Positions 1 through 6,976 of a DNA stretch of 22,018 bases are shown in pieces. This DNA comes from JANNGZ01 sp031404155 (GTDB lineage: Bacteria > Pseudomonadota > Gammaproteobacteria > Burkholderiales > Burkholderiaceae_C). The stretch covers positions 1 to 22,018 of the forward strand of contig JANNGZ010000081.1 of assembly GCA_031404155.1 (NCBI GenBank), in the 5' to 3' direction. Under the pieces are notes generated by a model. That model had not been told where the DNA came from and made no database searches. It saw nothing but the letters and a program-made list of their open reading frames with translations. The first letter of the stretch is position 1, and every line of letters begins with the position of its first letter. The translations under genes and the position numbers were made by a program.

Positions 1-183
1 GAAGCCGATGGCGGCAGCGTTGAATGCATCCCTCGCCTCGACGACGATCGGCGGCGCAATCCCCACGCCTGCCACGGCATTCGTGGGTTGCACGGCGTAA
101 ACGAGTTGAGTCGGGACGGCTTGGAGCCGCGGGCCTCGGCCTCCTGGAGGGGGAACGGCGTAGCCGCTTCGGGGGTGGACCCT
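1..183 (-). pseudogene. Fragment of an Ig-like repeat surface protein, running off the left edge
   Basis: Read on the minus strand, this stretch stays open from an in-frame TGA (the stop of the neighbouring hydrolase, 184-186) to the window edge. From about position 111 it reads PTQLVYAVQPTN, then AVAGVGIAPPIVVEARDAFN. That pattern, a VQP motif followed by AG.....P.VVE.RDAFN, is typical of Ig-like or bacterial adhesin repeat domains in large secreted proteins. No ATG lies in frame. The first alternative start is a GTG at 91-93, which would begin inside the domain without a signal peptide. I therefore think this is a truncated or frameshifted remnant, or part of a gene whose 5' end was displaced by the GC-rich element at 140-168. 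The 3' part is outside the window. The family assignment is by pattern only. Confidence 0.4.
140..168. repeat. GC-rich double dyad, REP-like
   Basis: Two adjacent dyads lie just downstream of the hydrolase stop: CCTCC/GGAGG (140-150) and CGGC-GTA-GCCG (156-166, extendable with A-T pairing). The surrounding bases are more GC-rich than the flanking coding sequence. Such compact imperfect hairpins are common as dispersed intergenic repeats in Burkholderiales. Only one copy is visible here, so repetition in the genome is an inference. Confidence 0.3.
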
Positions 184-1044
184 TCAGGCGCGGCGCACGA
201 AGCCGCTCACATCGTCGAGCACCGGCGCCAGCCAACGCAGCGGCCGCGCCATCGCCGCCACGATCAACATATGGTTCACCCGCGGGTACAGGGTCATCTC
301 GACCGCCACGCCCGCGGACTTCAAGCGTGTGGCCAGGCCCACGGTGCTGCGCTGCGGGTTGACCAGGTCGTCTTCGCGCGGCGCCGCGAGAAAGCAGCGG
401 GGTGCACCGGCATGGGCATGCACCAGCGGCTGCGAATCGGCCGGCGAGTTCGGGTGGTGGAACACCGGTTTCACTTCCGGGTTCTGGATCGGCAGGAAGT
501 CGTAGGGCCCGGCCAAGCCGACCCAGCCGGCCAGCGCTCGCGGCGACGCGCCCGCGCCGCCGAGCCAGCGCGGGTCCAGCGCCAGCATCGCGGCGTTGTA
601 GGCACCGGCGCTGTGGCCCATCACGAACACCCGTTTGGCGTCGAGGTCGAGCGAGCCGGTTTCGCGCAACAGCCAGGCCAGGGCTTGCGCGCCGTCGTGC
701 AGGAAGTCGGGGTAGCGCACCTCGGGATACAGCCGGTAGTCGGCCACCGCGCAAGCGATACCGCGCGACGCCAGCGCCTCGCCGACAAACCGGTACTCCT
801 CGCGTTCGCCGCGGTTCCACGAGCCGCCGTAGAAAAACAAAACCGCCGGCCAACCTGCGGCTGGCGCGGCGCCTTCAGGCCGGTAAAGGTCCAGGCGATG
901 GCGGGCATGCGTGCCGTAGGCAATCCCGTCGCGCCGCTCGCCTGCGGCGCCGCGCGAGAGCAGGTTGATCGCGCCTAGCGGCGAGCAGCCGGCGAGCAGG
1001 CCGCTGCCCAGGGTCGTGCACCAGCTTCGCCGTGTCGATGTCAT
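184..1044 (-). CDS. Alpha/beta hydrolase (esterase/lipase-like), putative lipoprotein
   Basis: The 286-residue protein has the full layout of a serine esterase of the alpha/beta hydrolase fold. An oxyanion-hole motif FYGGSW lies near residues 71-76. The nucleophile elbow is GHSAG with Ser145. A candidate acid lies in EDDLVNP (Asp225/226), and the catalytic His is His258 in RVNHML. The N-terminus carries twin arginines (residues 5-6) and a lipobox LAGC ending at Cys20. It is therefore probably a lipoprotein acting outside the cytoplasm, although the hydrophobic stretch is short. It resembles the BD-FAE/carboxylesterase group that hydrolyses small acyl esters. The substrate cannot be read from the sequence. 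The ATG at 1044 has no clear Shine-Dalgarno, but it is the only start that keeps the signal region. The gene lies 119 nt downstream of argH on the same strand and could be co-transcribed with it. Confidence 0.85.
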   Translation of the reverse strand: MTSTRRSWCTTLGSGLLAGCSPLGAINLLSRGAAGERRDGIAYGTHARHRLDLYRPEGAAPAAGWPAVLFFYGGSWNRGEREEYRFVGEALASRGIACAVADYRLYPEVRYPDFLHDGAQALAWLLRETGSLDLDAKRVFVMGHSAGAYNAAMLALDPRWLGGAGASPRALAGWVGLAGPYDFLPIQNPEVKPVFHHPNSPADSQPLVHAHAGAPRCFLAAPREDDLVNPQRSTVGLATRLKSAGVAVEMTLYPRVNHMLIVAAMARPLRWLAPVLDDVSGFVRRA

Positions 1045-1163
1045 GGTGGAGGACTACGCAGCGCGGACAGCGCCGGATGCGCAGCGCACTCGAACGCAGA
1101 GGCTCGCGCTTCGCGAACGGTCGAGCCTTCTCGTGTCTGGCCCGGCGCTCACGCACACGGCGT

Positions 1164-2606
1164 TCACGCATCCGCCGCAAACCGCGCCCGGTGCCGCGCG
1201 ATCTGCGCGCGCACTTGCACCGGCGCGGTGCCGCCGAGCCCCTGGCGCGCGTTGAGCGAGCCGCGCAGCGTGAGCACCTCGAACACGTCGTCGCCGATGG
1301 CGGCATGAAATCCCTTGAGCGTCTCCAGCGGCAGTTGCGCCAGGTCCAGGCCTGCTTGCAGGCCGGCCTTCACCGCATGCGCCACCACCTCGTGGGCGTC
1401 GCGAAACGCCAGGCCGCGGCGCACCAGGTAGTCCGCGAGGTCGGTGGCGGTGGCGTAGCCGCGCAGCGCGGCTCGCTCCATCGCTTCGGCCTTGACCACG
1501 ATGCCGCCGCTGCGGGCGCCGGTGGCCGGGTCCAGCTCGCCACCGACCATCTCGGCCATGATGCGCAGCGTGTCGGCCAGCGTGTCCACGGTGTCGAACA
1601 GCGGCTCCTTGTCTTCCTGGTTGTCCTTGTTGTAGGTCAGCGGCTGGCCCTTCATCAGGGTGAGCAGCGCGGTCAGGTGGCCGTAGATGCGGCCGGTCTT
1701 GCCGCGTGCGAGTTCGGCCACGTCGGGGTTGCGCTTCTGCGGCATGATCGACGAGCCGGTGCAGTAGCGGTCGGCCAAGTCGATGAAGCCGAAGTTCTGG
1801 CTCATCCAGAGCACGATCTCCTCAGACAGGCGCGACACATGCATCATCGTGATCGCGGCCCAGGAGATGAACTCGATCGCGAAGTCGCGGTCGCTCACCG
1901 CGTCCAGGCTGTTCTGGCACAAACCTTCGAAGCCGAGCGTTCGGGCCACCCGCTCGCGGTCCAGCGGGTAGCTGGTGCCGGCGAGCGCGGCGGCACCGAG
2001 CGGCAGGCGGTTGACCCGGTGGCGCACCTCGGCCAGACGCTCGGCGTCGCGCGCGAACATCTCCACGTAGGCCAGCAAGTGGTGCGCAAAGCTCACCGGT
2101 TGCGCCACCTGCATGTGGGTGTAGCCGGGCAGGATCGTGTCGACGTTCTTTTCGGCCACGTCCACCAGCGCGCCTTGCATCTGCGCCAGCAGCGGCCCCA
2201 GGCGGTCGATTTCGCCGCGCAGCCACAGGCGCAGGTCGGTGGCCACCTGGTCGTTGCGCGAGCGGCCGGTGTGCAGCCGTTTGCCCGCGTCGCCCACCAG
2301 TTGGGTCAGCCGCGCCTCGATGTTCAGGTGCACATCCTCGAGCTCACGTTTCCATTCGAAACGGCCGGCTTCGATGTCGGCGGCGATCTGCTGGAGGCCG
2401 CGCTGGATGTCGGCCAGGTCCTGCGCGCCGATGATCTTTTGCGCCGCAAGCATCTCGGCGTGGGCCAGGCTGCCGGCTATGTCGGCGCGCCAGAGGCGCT
2501 GGTCGAAGCCGACGCTGGCGGTGTAGCGCTGCACCAGCTCGCTCATCGGCTCGGAGAACAGCGCCGACCAGGCCTTGGATTTGTTGTCGAGGGGGTTGCT
2601 GCTCAT
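1164..2606 (-). CDS. argH: Argininosuccinate lyase
   Basis: ArgH cleaves argininosuccinate to arginine and fumarate, the last step of arginine synthesis, as a cytoplasmic homotetramer. The 480-residue protein carries the fumarase/aspartase superfamily signature GSSIMPQKRNP at about residues 284-294, which holds the mobile-loop catalytic Ser. It also has HTGRSRNDQ (112-120) and GYTHMQ with His164. Length and end fit the family (E. coli 457 residues), with a short extra N-terminal segment. The frame stays open for 198 codons upstream of the ATG at 2604-2606. That upstream part is low-complexity Ala/Arg/Gly antisense to the kinase gene, so I place the start at MSSNPLDNKS. It is divergently transcribed from the AlgZ-type kinase across 169 nt. 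argH next to algZ/algR is a known arrangement in pseudomonads and related bacteria. Confidence 0.97.
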   Translation of the reverse strand: MSSNPLDNKSKAWSALFSEPMSELVQRYTASVGFDQRLWRADIAGSLAHAEMLAAQKIIGAQDLADIQRGLQQIAADIEAGRFEWKRELEDVHLNIEARLTQLVGDAGKRLHTGRSRNDQVATDLRLWLRGEIDRLGPLLAQMQGALVDVAEKNVDTILPGYTHMQVAQPVSFAHHLLAYVEMFARDAERLAEVRHRVNRLPLGAAALAGTSYPLDRERVARTLGFEGLCQNSLDAVSDRDFAIEFISWAAITMMHVSRLSEEIVLWMSQNFGFIDLADRYCTGSSIMPQKRNPDVAELARGKTGRIYGHLTALLTLMKGQPLTYNKDNQEDKEPLFDTVDTLADTLRIMAEMVGGELDPATGARSGGIVVKAEAMERAALRGYATATDLADYLVRRGLAFRDAHEVVAHAVKAGLQAGLDLAQLPLETLKGFHAAIGDDVFEVLTLRGSLNARQGLGGTAPVQVRAQIARHRARFAADA

Positions 2607-2775
2607 GGGGATGGGGGTTGCGCCGCCGCGGCGCCGGCGCGGCAGTGGTGACAAGGCGTAGGGGAAGCGAATTCTGGACGCTTGCGCGGCGCTGGTGGAT
2701 GCACCGGCCGCGCGGGTGGGGCCGGGGTCTGGAACAATCGCCGTCGCTTGCCCTTGCGGCCCAGGCTGCAACGGC

Positions 2776-3930
2776 ATGCAACACGATTTTATCGACCCCA
2801 CGCGAATGCCCAAGCTCAAGTCGCCGCCCCCGCCTGCGCCGGTGTCCAAGCTCGGCTCGTTTCCCACGTCCTTGACCGGGGCGGCACACCCCTCCACGCT
2901 GCGCGCCGCCCGCCCCGACCCCGACAGCGCGGCCGCCTTCGAGGTCTGCGCGCCGGTGTTCGTGCTGCGCACCGTTTTCGTGGTGCAGGCGGTGTTGGCG
3001 ATCGCAGCCCTGGTGGCCGCCCGGAGCTGGAGCGACGCGCGCATCTTCGACGGCCCGATGTTGCTCTCGGGCCTGACCGGCACGCTGATGTGGTTGATCT
3101 CGGTATGCGCGCTGCGCGCCACGCTGGCACGCGCGTCGACGCCGGCCCGTTTTGCCTGGCTGCTCACGCTCGGCGCGGCGAGCGCGCTGGTGGCCTGCAT
3201 GCCGCTGACCTGGTTCGGCTTCTTCGAGTGGAGTGCGCCGCGCTACCTCGGCGTGCCGCTGGCCGGTGCCGCGCTGGTGCTGCCGCTGGCGCTGTGGCTG
3301 CACCAGCGCGCCGCCTCGCGCCCGCGCCGCGACGTGGACGCGCGCCTGGCCGAGCTGCAGTCGCGCATCCGGCCGCACTTCTTGTTCAACGCGCTCAACA
3401 CCGCGCTGGCGCTGGTGCGGGTGGACCCGGCGCGGGCCGAGGCGGTGCTCGAGGATTTGTCCGAACTCTTTCGCGCTGCGCTCGCCGAGACCCATGCCTC
3501 GGTGACGCTGGAGCAGGAGATCGAACTGGCGCGGCGCTACCTCGACATCGAGCAGGTGCGTTTTGGCGACCGGCTCAAGCTCGAATGGGCGCTCGACCCC
3601 GCGGCCGGCGGCGTGCGCCTGCCGCCGCTGGTGCTGCAGCCGCTGGTGGAAAACGCGGTGCGCCATGGTGTCGAGCCCTGCGCCGAAGGCGGCACGATCC
3701 GGGTGCGCACCAGGCGCCGCCGCGGCGTGGTGGAGCTCGACATCCACAACAGCATCGGCGCACAGCCCTCGACACCCGGCAACGGCATGGCGCTGGCCAA
3801 TGTGCGCGAGCGCCTGCGCCTGATGCACGACCTGGCGGTGCAGTTCGAGGCGCAGCGCATCGAAAGCGACGACGGCAGCGGCCGCGCCGGGTTCATGGTG
3901 CGCATCGTGATTCCCCTGGAGGCCCCATGA
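2776..3930 (+). CDS. algZ: LytS/AlgZ-type sensor histidine kinase
   Basis: This membrane histidine kinase of the HisKA_7TM/His_kinase family (PF06580 type) is 384 residues from the ATG at 2776. A Pro-rich cytoplasmic N-terminus is followed by four hydrophobic segments (about 60-82, 96-115, 126-148 and 158-176). The kinase core then has the phosphoacceptor motif RPHFLFNALN (His201), the N-box LQPLVENAVRHG (Asn293) and the G-box PGNGMALANVRERL (334-347). This family autophosphorylates the His and passes the phosphate to a LytTR regulator, which here is the next gene, overlapping by ATGA. ATG 2806 is an equally possible start, as neither has a good ribosome-binding site. The name algZ follows family and context (argH on one side, algR on the other). 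The signal sensed is unknown. Confidence 0.9.
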   Translation: MQHDFIDPTRMPKLKSPPPPAPVSKLGSFPTSLTGAAHPSTLRAARPDPDSAAAFEVCAPVFVLRTVFVVQAVLAIAALVAARSWSDARIFDGPMLLSGLTGTLMWLISVCALRATLARASTPARFAWLLTLGAASALVACMPLTWFGFFEWSAPRYLGVPLAGAALVLPLALWLHQRAASRPRRDVDARLAELQSRIRPHFLFNALNTALALVRVDPARAEAVLEDLSELFRAALAETHASVTLEQEIELARRYLDIEQVRFGDRLKLEWALDPAAGGVRLPPLVLQPLVENAVRHGVEPCAEGGTIRVRTRRRRGVVELDIHNSIGAQPSTPGNGMALANVRERLRLMHDLAVQFEAQRIESDDGSGRAGFMVRIVIPLEAP

Positions 3931-4688
3931 CGCCCTCCCCAATGCAAGTGCTGATCGTCGACGACGAACCGCTGGCACGGATGCGGCTGGCGTCGCTGGT
4001 GCGCGAATGCAGCGAGCCGCCGTGCGTGCTGGCCGGCGAGGCCGGCAGCGCGGCGCAGGCGCGCGCCTGGCTGAGCGAGAACCGTTGCGACGTGATGCTG
4101 CTGGACATCCACATGCCCGGCGACACCGGCACCCTGCTTGCGGCCGACTTGAAGACCGTGCCCGACGCGCCGGCGATCGTGTTCGTGACCGCGCATGCCG
4201 AACATGCGCTCGAAGCCTTCGAACTCGACGCGGTCGACTACCTGACCAAGCCGGTGCGCCGCGAGCGCCTGCACGCCGCGCTGCAACGTGTCTTCGAGCG
4301 CCGGCCGAGTGGTGGCGGCAGCTCGCGTGTGCTCGTGGTCAGCGACCGCGGCCGCATGACCCGGGTGCCGATCGACCAGGTGCTGTATCTCAAGGCCGAA
4401 CTCAAGTACGTCACCCTGCGCACCGCCGCGTATACGCATGTGCTCGACGAATCGCTCACCGACCTGGAGCAGCGCCTGGGCGAAAACTTTATCCGCGTGC
4501 ACCGCAATGCGCTGGTCGCCAAGCAGGCGGTGCGCGCGCTCGAGCGCCGCGTGCTCAGCGGCGGAGACGACGGCGACGAAGCCGCCGAAGGCTGGGCAGT
4601 GCGTGTCGCCCCCACCGACGAATGGCTCGTTGTGTCGCGGCGGCAGGTGGCGGCGGTGCGGGATGCGCTGGAGGGCGGGGCGGTTTGA
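3927..4688 (+). CDS. algR: LytTR-family response regulator (AlgR-like)
   Basis: The 253-residue protein has an N-terminal receiver domain and a C-terminal LytTR DNA-binding domain. The acidic pocket is Asp12-Asp13. The phosphoacceptor is Asp60 in MLLDIHMPG, followed by FVTAH and the conserved Lys of DYLTKPV at about 105-111. The LytTR domain starts near residue 130 and includes LYLKAELKYVTL, the segment FIRVHRNALV and a C-terminal ending LVVSRRQV. LytTR regulators bind tandem 9-10 bp imperfect repeats. The start ATG overlaps the kinase stop (ATGA) and is preceded by GGAGG within the kinase gene, so the pair is translationally coupled. In Pseudomonas, algR controls alginate, twitching and virulence genes. 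The targets here cannot be read from the window. Confidence 0.93.
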   Translation: MTPSPMQVLIVDDEPLARMRLASLVRECSEPPCVLAGEAGSAAQARAWLSENRCDVMLLDIHMPGDTGTLLAADLKTVPDAPAIVFVTAHAEHALEAFELDAVDYLTKPVRRERLHAALQRVFERRPSGGGSSRVLVVSDRGRMTRVPIDQVLYLKAELKYVTLRTAAYTHVLDESLTDLEQRLGENFIRVHRNALVAKQAVRALERRVLSGGDDGDEAAEGWAVRVAPTDEWLVVSRRQVAAVRDALEGGAV

Positions 4689-5998
4689 GCCGCGAGCCGG
4701 ACGCGCGGCGCTGGGCGTGGGCGGTCGCCGCGATCGGGTGCGTGATGCTGCTGGTGTGGTGGTTGATGGTGCGTGAGGTGCTGCGGCGGGCGACGCTGGC
4801 CTCGACACCGGCGGTTACCCGTGCCGCGCCGCCGCTGGAGGCGTTGATCGAGCCGGCAACGGGCACTGCGCGGGCGCTGGCACCCCTGCCGCAACCCGCG
4901 CCGGCGGTGCCGGCAATGCCCGAACCCATCGTGGCTGACACTCGGCCATCGCGCGCCGCGCAGGCCGACCTTGGAGTGTTCCAGCGCGAGGTCGAAGTCT
5001 GCGGCCTGGGTGTGATGCCGATGGTCGAGAACAGCCAATCTGGCGTCGGCCCGGTCGTCGACCGCATCGCCGCCGAGTCGCGCGCGCGGGCGCAAGCCGC
5101 ATTGCTGGCCAGCGCCGTCGAACGCGAACGTGCGGCCGGGCTAGTGCTTGGCGGTGATACCGATCAGTTGATCCGCATGGCGGTGACGACACGCGACGCA
5201 GCCGTGTACAGCATGGCCGTGGAGCGGTGCCGGCCGCTGCAAGGCGAGGCCGCAGCTGCTGCCGCGTGCAGCTTGCTCAGCCCGCAACGCTGGACTCAAC
5301 TCGACCCCGACAACCTCGTCCCGTGGCTTCATGTTGCCGAAGTGGCGCGAGCTCGCGGCGACGCCGGCGCGGTGGCCGAAGCGATCTATCGCGCATCGCT
5401 GGCCCGTGTCAGCGACCCGCACTGGAACCTGCTCTCCAGCCTCATACTGCGAGCCCTGCCGCCGAACGAGCCGCCCCTGGGTCGGCTTGGATTGATGATC
5501 GAGGCGATCGGAATCGACACGGCGCGAGCGACTCCCGGATATTCCGTGCTCAGCGAGTACTGCAAGGCAAATGCGTTGAGTGACGCCAATCGACGACAGG
5601 TCTGCGCGGCGGCGGCGGAGGTGTTGGTCCATCGGGGCAAGACCTACCTCGACGTCAACATCGGCCTCGCGATCGGCAAGAGGGCAGGCTGGAGGGACGA
5701 CGTAGTGCAGGCGCTGCGAGACACGCAGGACGCGCTGATGCAAGCGCCCGAAGCACAGCCACCGCACGCCGACCTGTGGAGCTGCAACGGGATTCAGCGC
5801 TTCGAAGACTGGATCACCCAGGTGTCGAACCATGGCGAACCCGAAGCCGCGTTGCGCCTCGCGGCCAAGGCCGGTGTGACGCTTGAACAATTGCGCGCAC
5901 GATTGCCGGCGATACGAGCCGAGCGCGCGGCGCATGCGGCGAGTGCCGCGAGCGAAGCCGCGTCGGCGCACGCTGGGGCGGCCTCCGCATCGCGCTGA
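4685..5998 (+). CDS. Membrane-anchored hypothetical protein, translationally coupled to algR
   Basis: I do not recognise this 437-residue protein. It has a short basic N-terminus and a single membrane segment (about residues 10-28, AWAVAAIGCVMLLVWWLM). A Pro/Ala-rich linker follows to about residue 85. The remainder is a helical, probably periplasmic domain with repeated Cys (VEVCGLG, ERCRPLQ, ACSLL, EYCKAN, QVCAA, WSCNG) that could form disulfides. The segment LVPWLHVAEVARARGDAGAVAEAIYRA resembles a TPR helix pair. The likely start is TTG 4685, whose last two bases overlap the algR stop (TTGA), with GGAGG ten bases upstream. GTG 4742 or ATG 4745 would cut into the membrane segment. The coupling suggests it works with the AlgZ/AlgR pair, for example as an accessory or target membrane protein. 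That is inference from position only. Confidence 0.75.
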   Translation: MSREPDARRWAWAVAAIGCVMLLVWWLMVREVLRRATLASTPAVTRAAPPLEALIEPATGTARALAPLPQPAPAVPAMPEPIVADTRPSRAAQADLGVFQREVEVCGLGVMPMVENSQSGVGPVVDRIAAESRARAQAALLASAVERERAAGLVLGGDTDQLIRMAVTTRDAAVYSMAVERCRPLQGEAAAAAACSLLSPQRWTQLDPDNLVPWLHVAEVARARGDAGAVAEAIYRASLARVSDPHWNLLSSLILRALPPNEPPLGRLGLMIEAIGIDTARATPGYSVLSEYCKANALSDANRRQVCAAAAEVLVHRGKTYLDVNIGLAIGKRAGWRDDVVQALRDTQDALMQAPEAQPPHADLWSCNGIQRFEDWITQVSNHGEPEAALRLAAKAGVTLEQLRARLPAIRAERAAHAASAASEAASAHAGAASASR

Positions 5999-6029
5999 AC
6001 CCCGACTACTGCAATCGCCTCCATCCCAA

Positions 6030-6052
6030 CCTTCGCCCATCGAGGGGGAAGG
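6030..6052. terminator. Hairpin between convergent genes (bidirectional terminator or REP-like)
   Basis: The sequence CCTTCGCCC-ATCGA-GGGGGAAGG forms a 9-bp stem with one G.G mismatch and a 5-base loop. It sits between the end of the plus-strand hypothetical gene (5998) and the end of the minus-strand dehydratase gene (6067), as expected for a shared terminator. There is no T-tract. The form, two purine/pyrimidine-rich arms around an ATCGA loop, is widespread in proteobacterial intergenic regions, so it may be a dispersed repeat that also acts as a terminator. Confidence 0.45.
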
Positions 6053-6066
6053 AGCCCATCAACCGC

Positions 6067-6969
6067 TCAGGCCCTCAAGCGCATCGCGTTGCGCAGCGGC
6101 ACCGAGCGCCGCAGCACATCCTCGCCCAGCCACAACGCACTCTTGCGCGCGCGCTCGGCCACGGTGGCCAGGGGCATCTGCTGGTAGTCGTCGTTGAAGA
6201 CTTCGAAGCTGTAGTCGCCGCGGTAGCCCACGGCGTGCAGCCGCTTGACGATCTGCGCCACCTGCTCGCTGTGCACGCCCTCGCCGGGGAAAACGCGGAA
6301 GTGGCGGGCGGTGCTGATGCGCTCTTCCACCGAGCGGATTTCCTGCCACATGAAATCGGCCAGCTGGACCAGGAAAATCTTGTCCGGGTCGAGCTCGTCC
6401 AGGTGCTCCAGCGGCGTCTTGGTGGCGAAGATGTGGAAGGTGTCCAGGCCGAGGCCGAGGTTGGGCATGTCGGCGCGGCAGACGAGGTCCCAGGCCTGCG
6501 GGAACTCGTTGACGGTGCGGCCCCAGGAGAGGCCTTCGAAGGCCACCTTGATGCCCAGCGGCAGCGCCAGCATCGCCAGTTTGCGCAAATCGCGCGCCAT
6601 CGCGTCCAGGTCAGTGCTGGCATGCACCGAGGTCGATGAACAGGCCAGCAGCACCGGCGAGCCGAGGGCGGCGCACATTTCGAGCATCGACTTGGCGATG
6701 TCGATCTTGTAGTCGTGCAGGTGGCCCGACAAACCTTCGAAGTCGCGCAGCACCTGGAAGCCGGTGACGCGCAGGCCGCTTTCGCGCACCGCCCGCACCG
6801 CGGCTTCGATGCCCTCGGCATGGCCGACGATGTCGCGCGCGGCCAGCATCACCTGCGTGAAGCCGGCCTCGCGCGTGGCGCGCAGCTTGGCTTCGAGCGG
6901 GCCGGCAAAGGAAATGGTGTCGACGCCGAAGTCGGCGAAGTTGCCTTCCGTTTGGGGGTTGATGCTCAT
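6067..6969 (-). CDS. quiC: 3-dehydroshikimate dehydratase, TIM-barrel (QuiC-type)
   Basis: The 300-residue protein has the fold of the xylose isomerase-like TIM-barrel family. Four candidate metal ligands lie on successive strands: Glu145 (AFEGLSWG), Asp176 (GLDTFH), Gln202 (FLVQLAD) and Glu256 (SFEVFND). The Glu-Asp-Gln-Glu set, the phrases LSWGRTVNEFPQAW, LDTFHIFA and FRVFPGEG, and the 31- and 26-residue ligand spacings fit the dehydratase half of Pseudomonas QuiC1. That enzyme converts 3-dehydroshikimate to protocatechuate. Neighbouring aroE-type and transporter genes support this role. The gene starts 7 nt after the VOC gene stop and is the last of the operon. Pseudomonad QuiC1 has this barrel fused to a C-terminal HPPD-like part, whereas here the barrel stands alone. 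Sugar-phosphate isomerase/epimerase is the generic alternative call. Confidence 0.85.
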   Translation of the reverse strand: MSINPQTEGNFADFGVDTISFAGPLEAKLRATREAGFTQVMLAARDIVGHAEGIEAAVRAVRESGLRVTGFQVLRDFEGLSGHLHDYKIDIAKSMLEMCAALGSPVLLACSSTSVHASTDLDAMARDLRKLAMLALPLGIKVAFEGLSWGRTVNEFPQAWDLVCRADMPNLGLGLDTFHIFATKTPLEHLDELDPDKIFLVQLADFMWQEIRSVEERISTARHFRVFPGEGVHSEQVAQIVKRLHAVGYRGDYSFEVFNDDYQQMPLATVAERARKSALWLGEDVLRRSVPLRNAMRLRA

Positions 6970-6976
6970 CGCGAAC

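Noticed and set aside
1032..2651. Long plus-strand open frame opposite argH (539 codons)
   Set aside because: It is antisense to argH, rich in His/Arg/Ala/Gly/Val as expected for the complement of a high-GC gene, and shows no domain.
2607..3200. 198-codon upstream extension of argH
   Set aside because: Low-complexity, antisense to the kinase gene. Family length and the normal ArgH N-terminus place the start at 2606.
2344..3978. 544-codon minus-strand frame across argH and the kinase gene
   Set aside because: Overlaps two confident genes in other frames, with no motifs.
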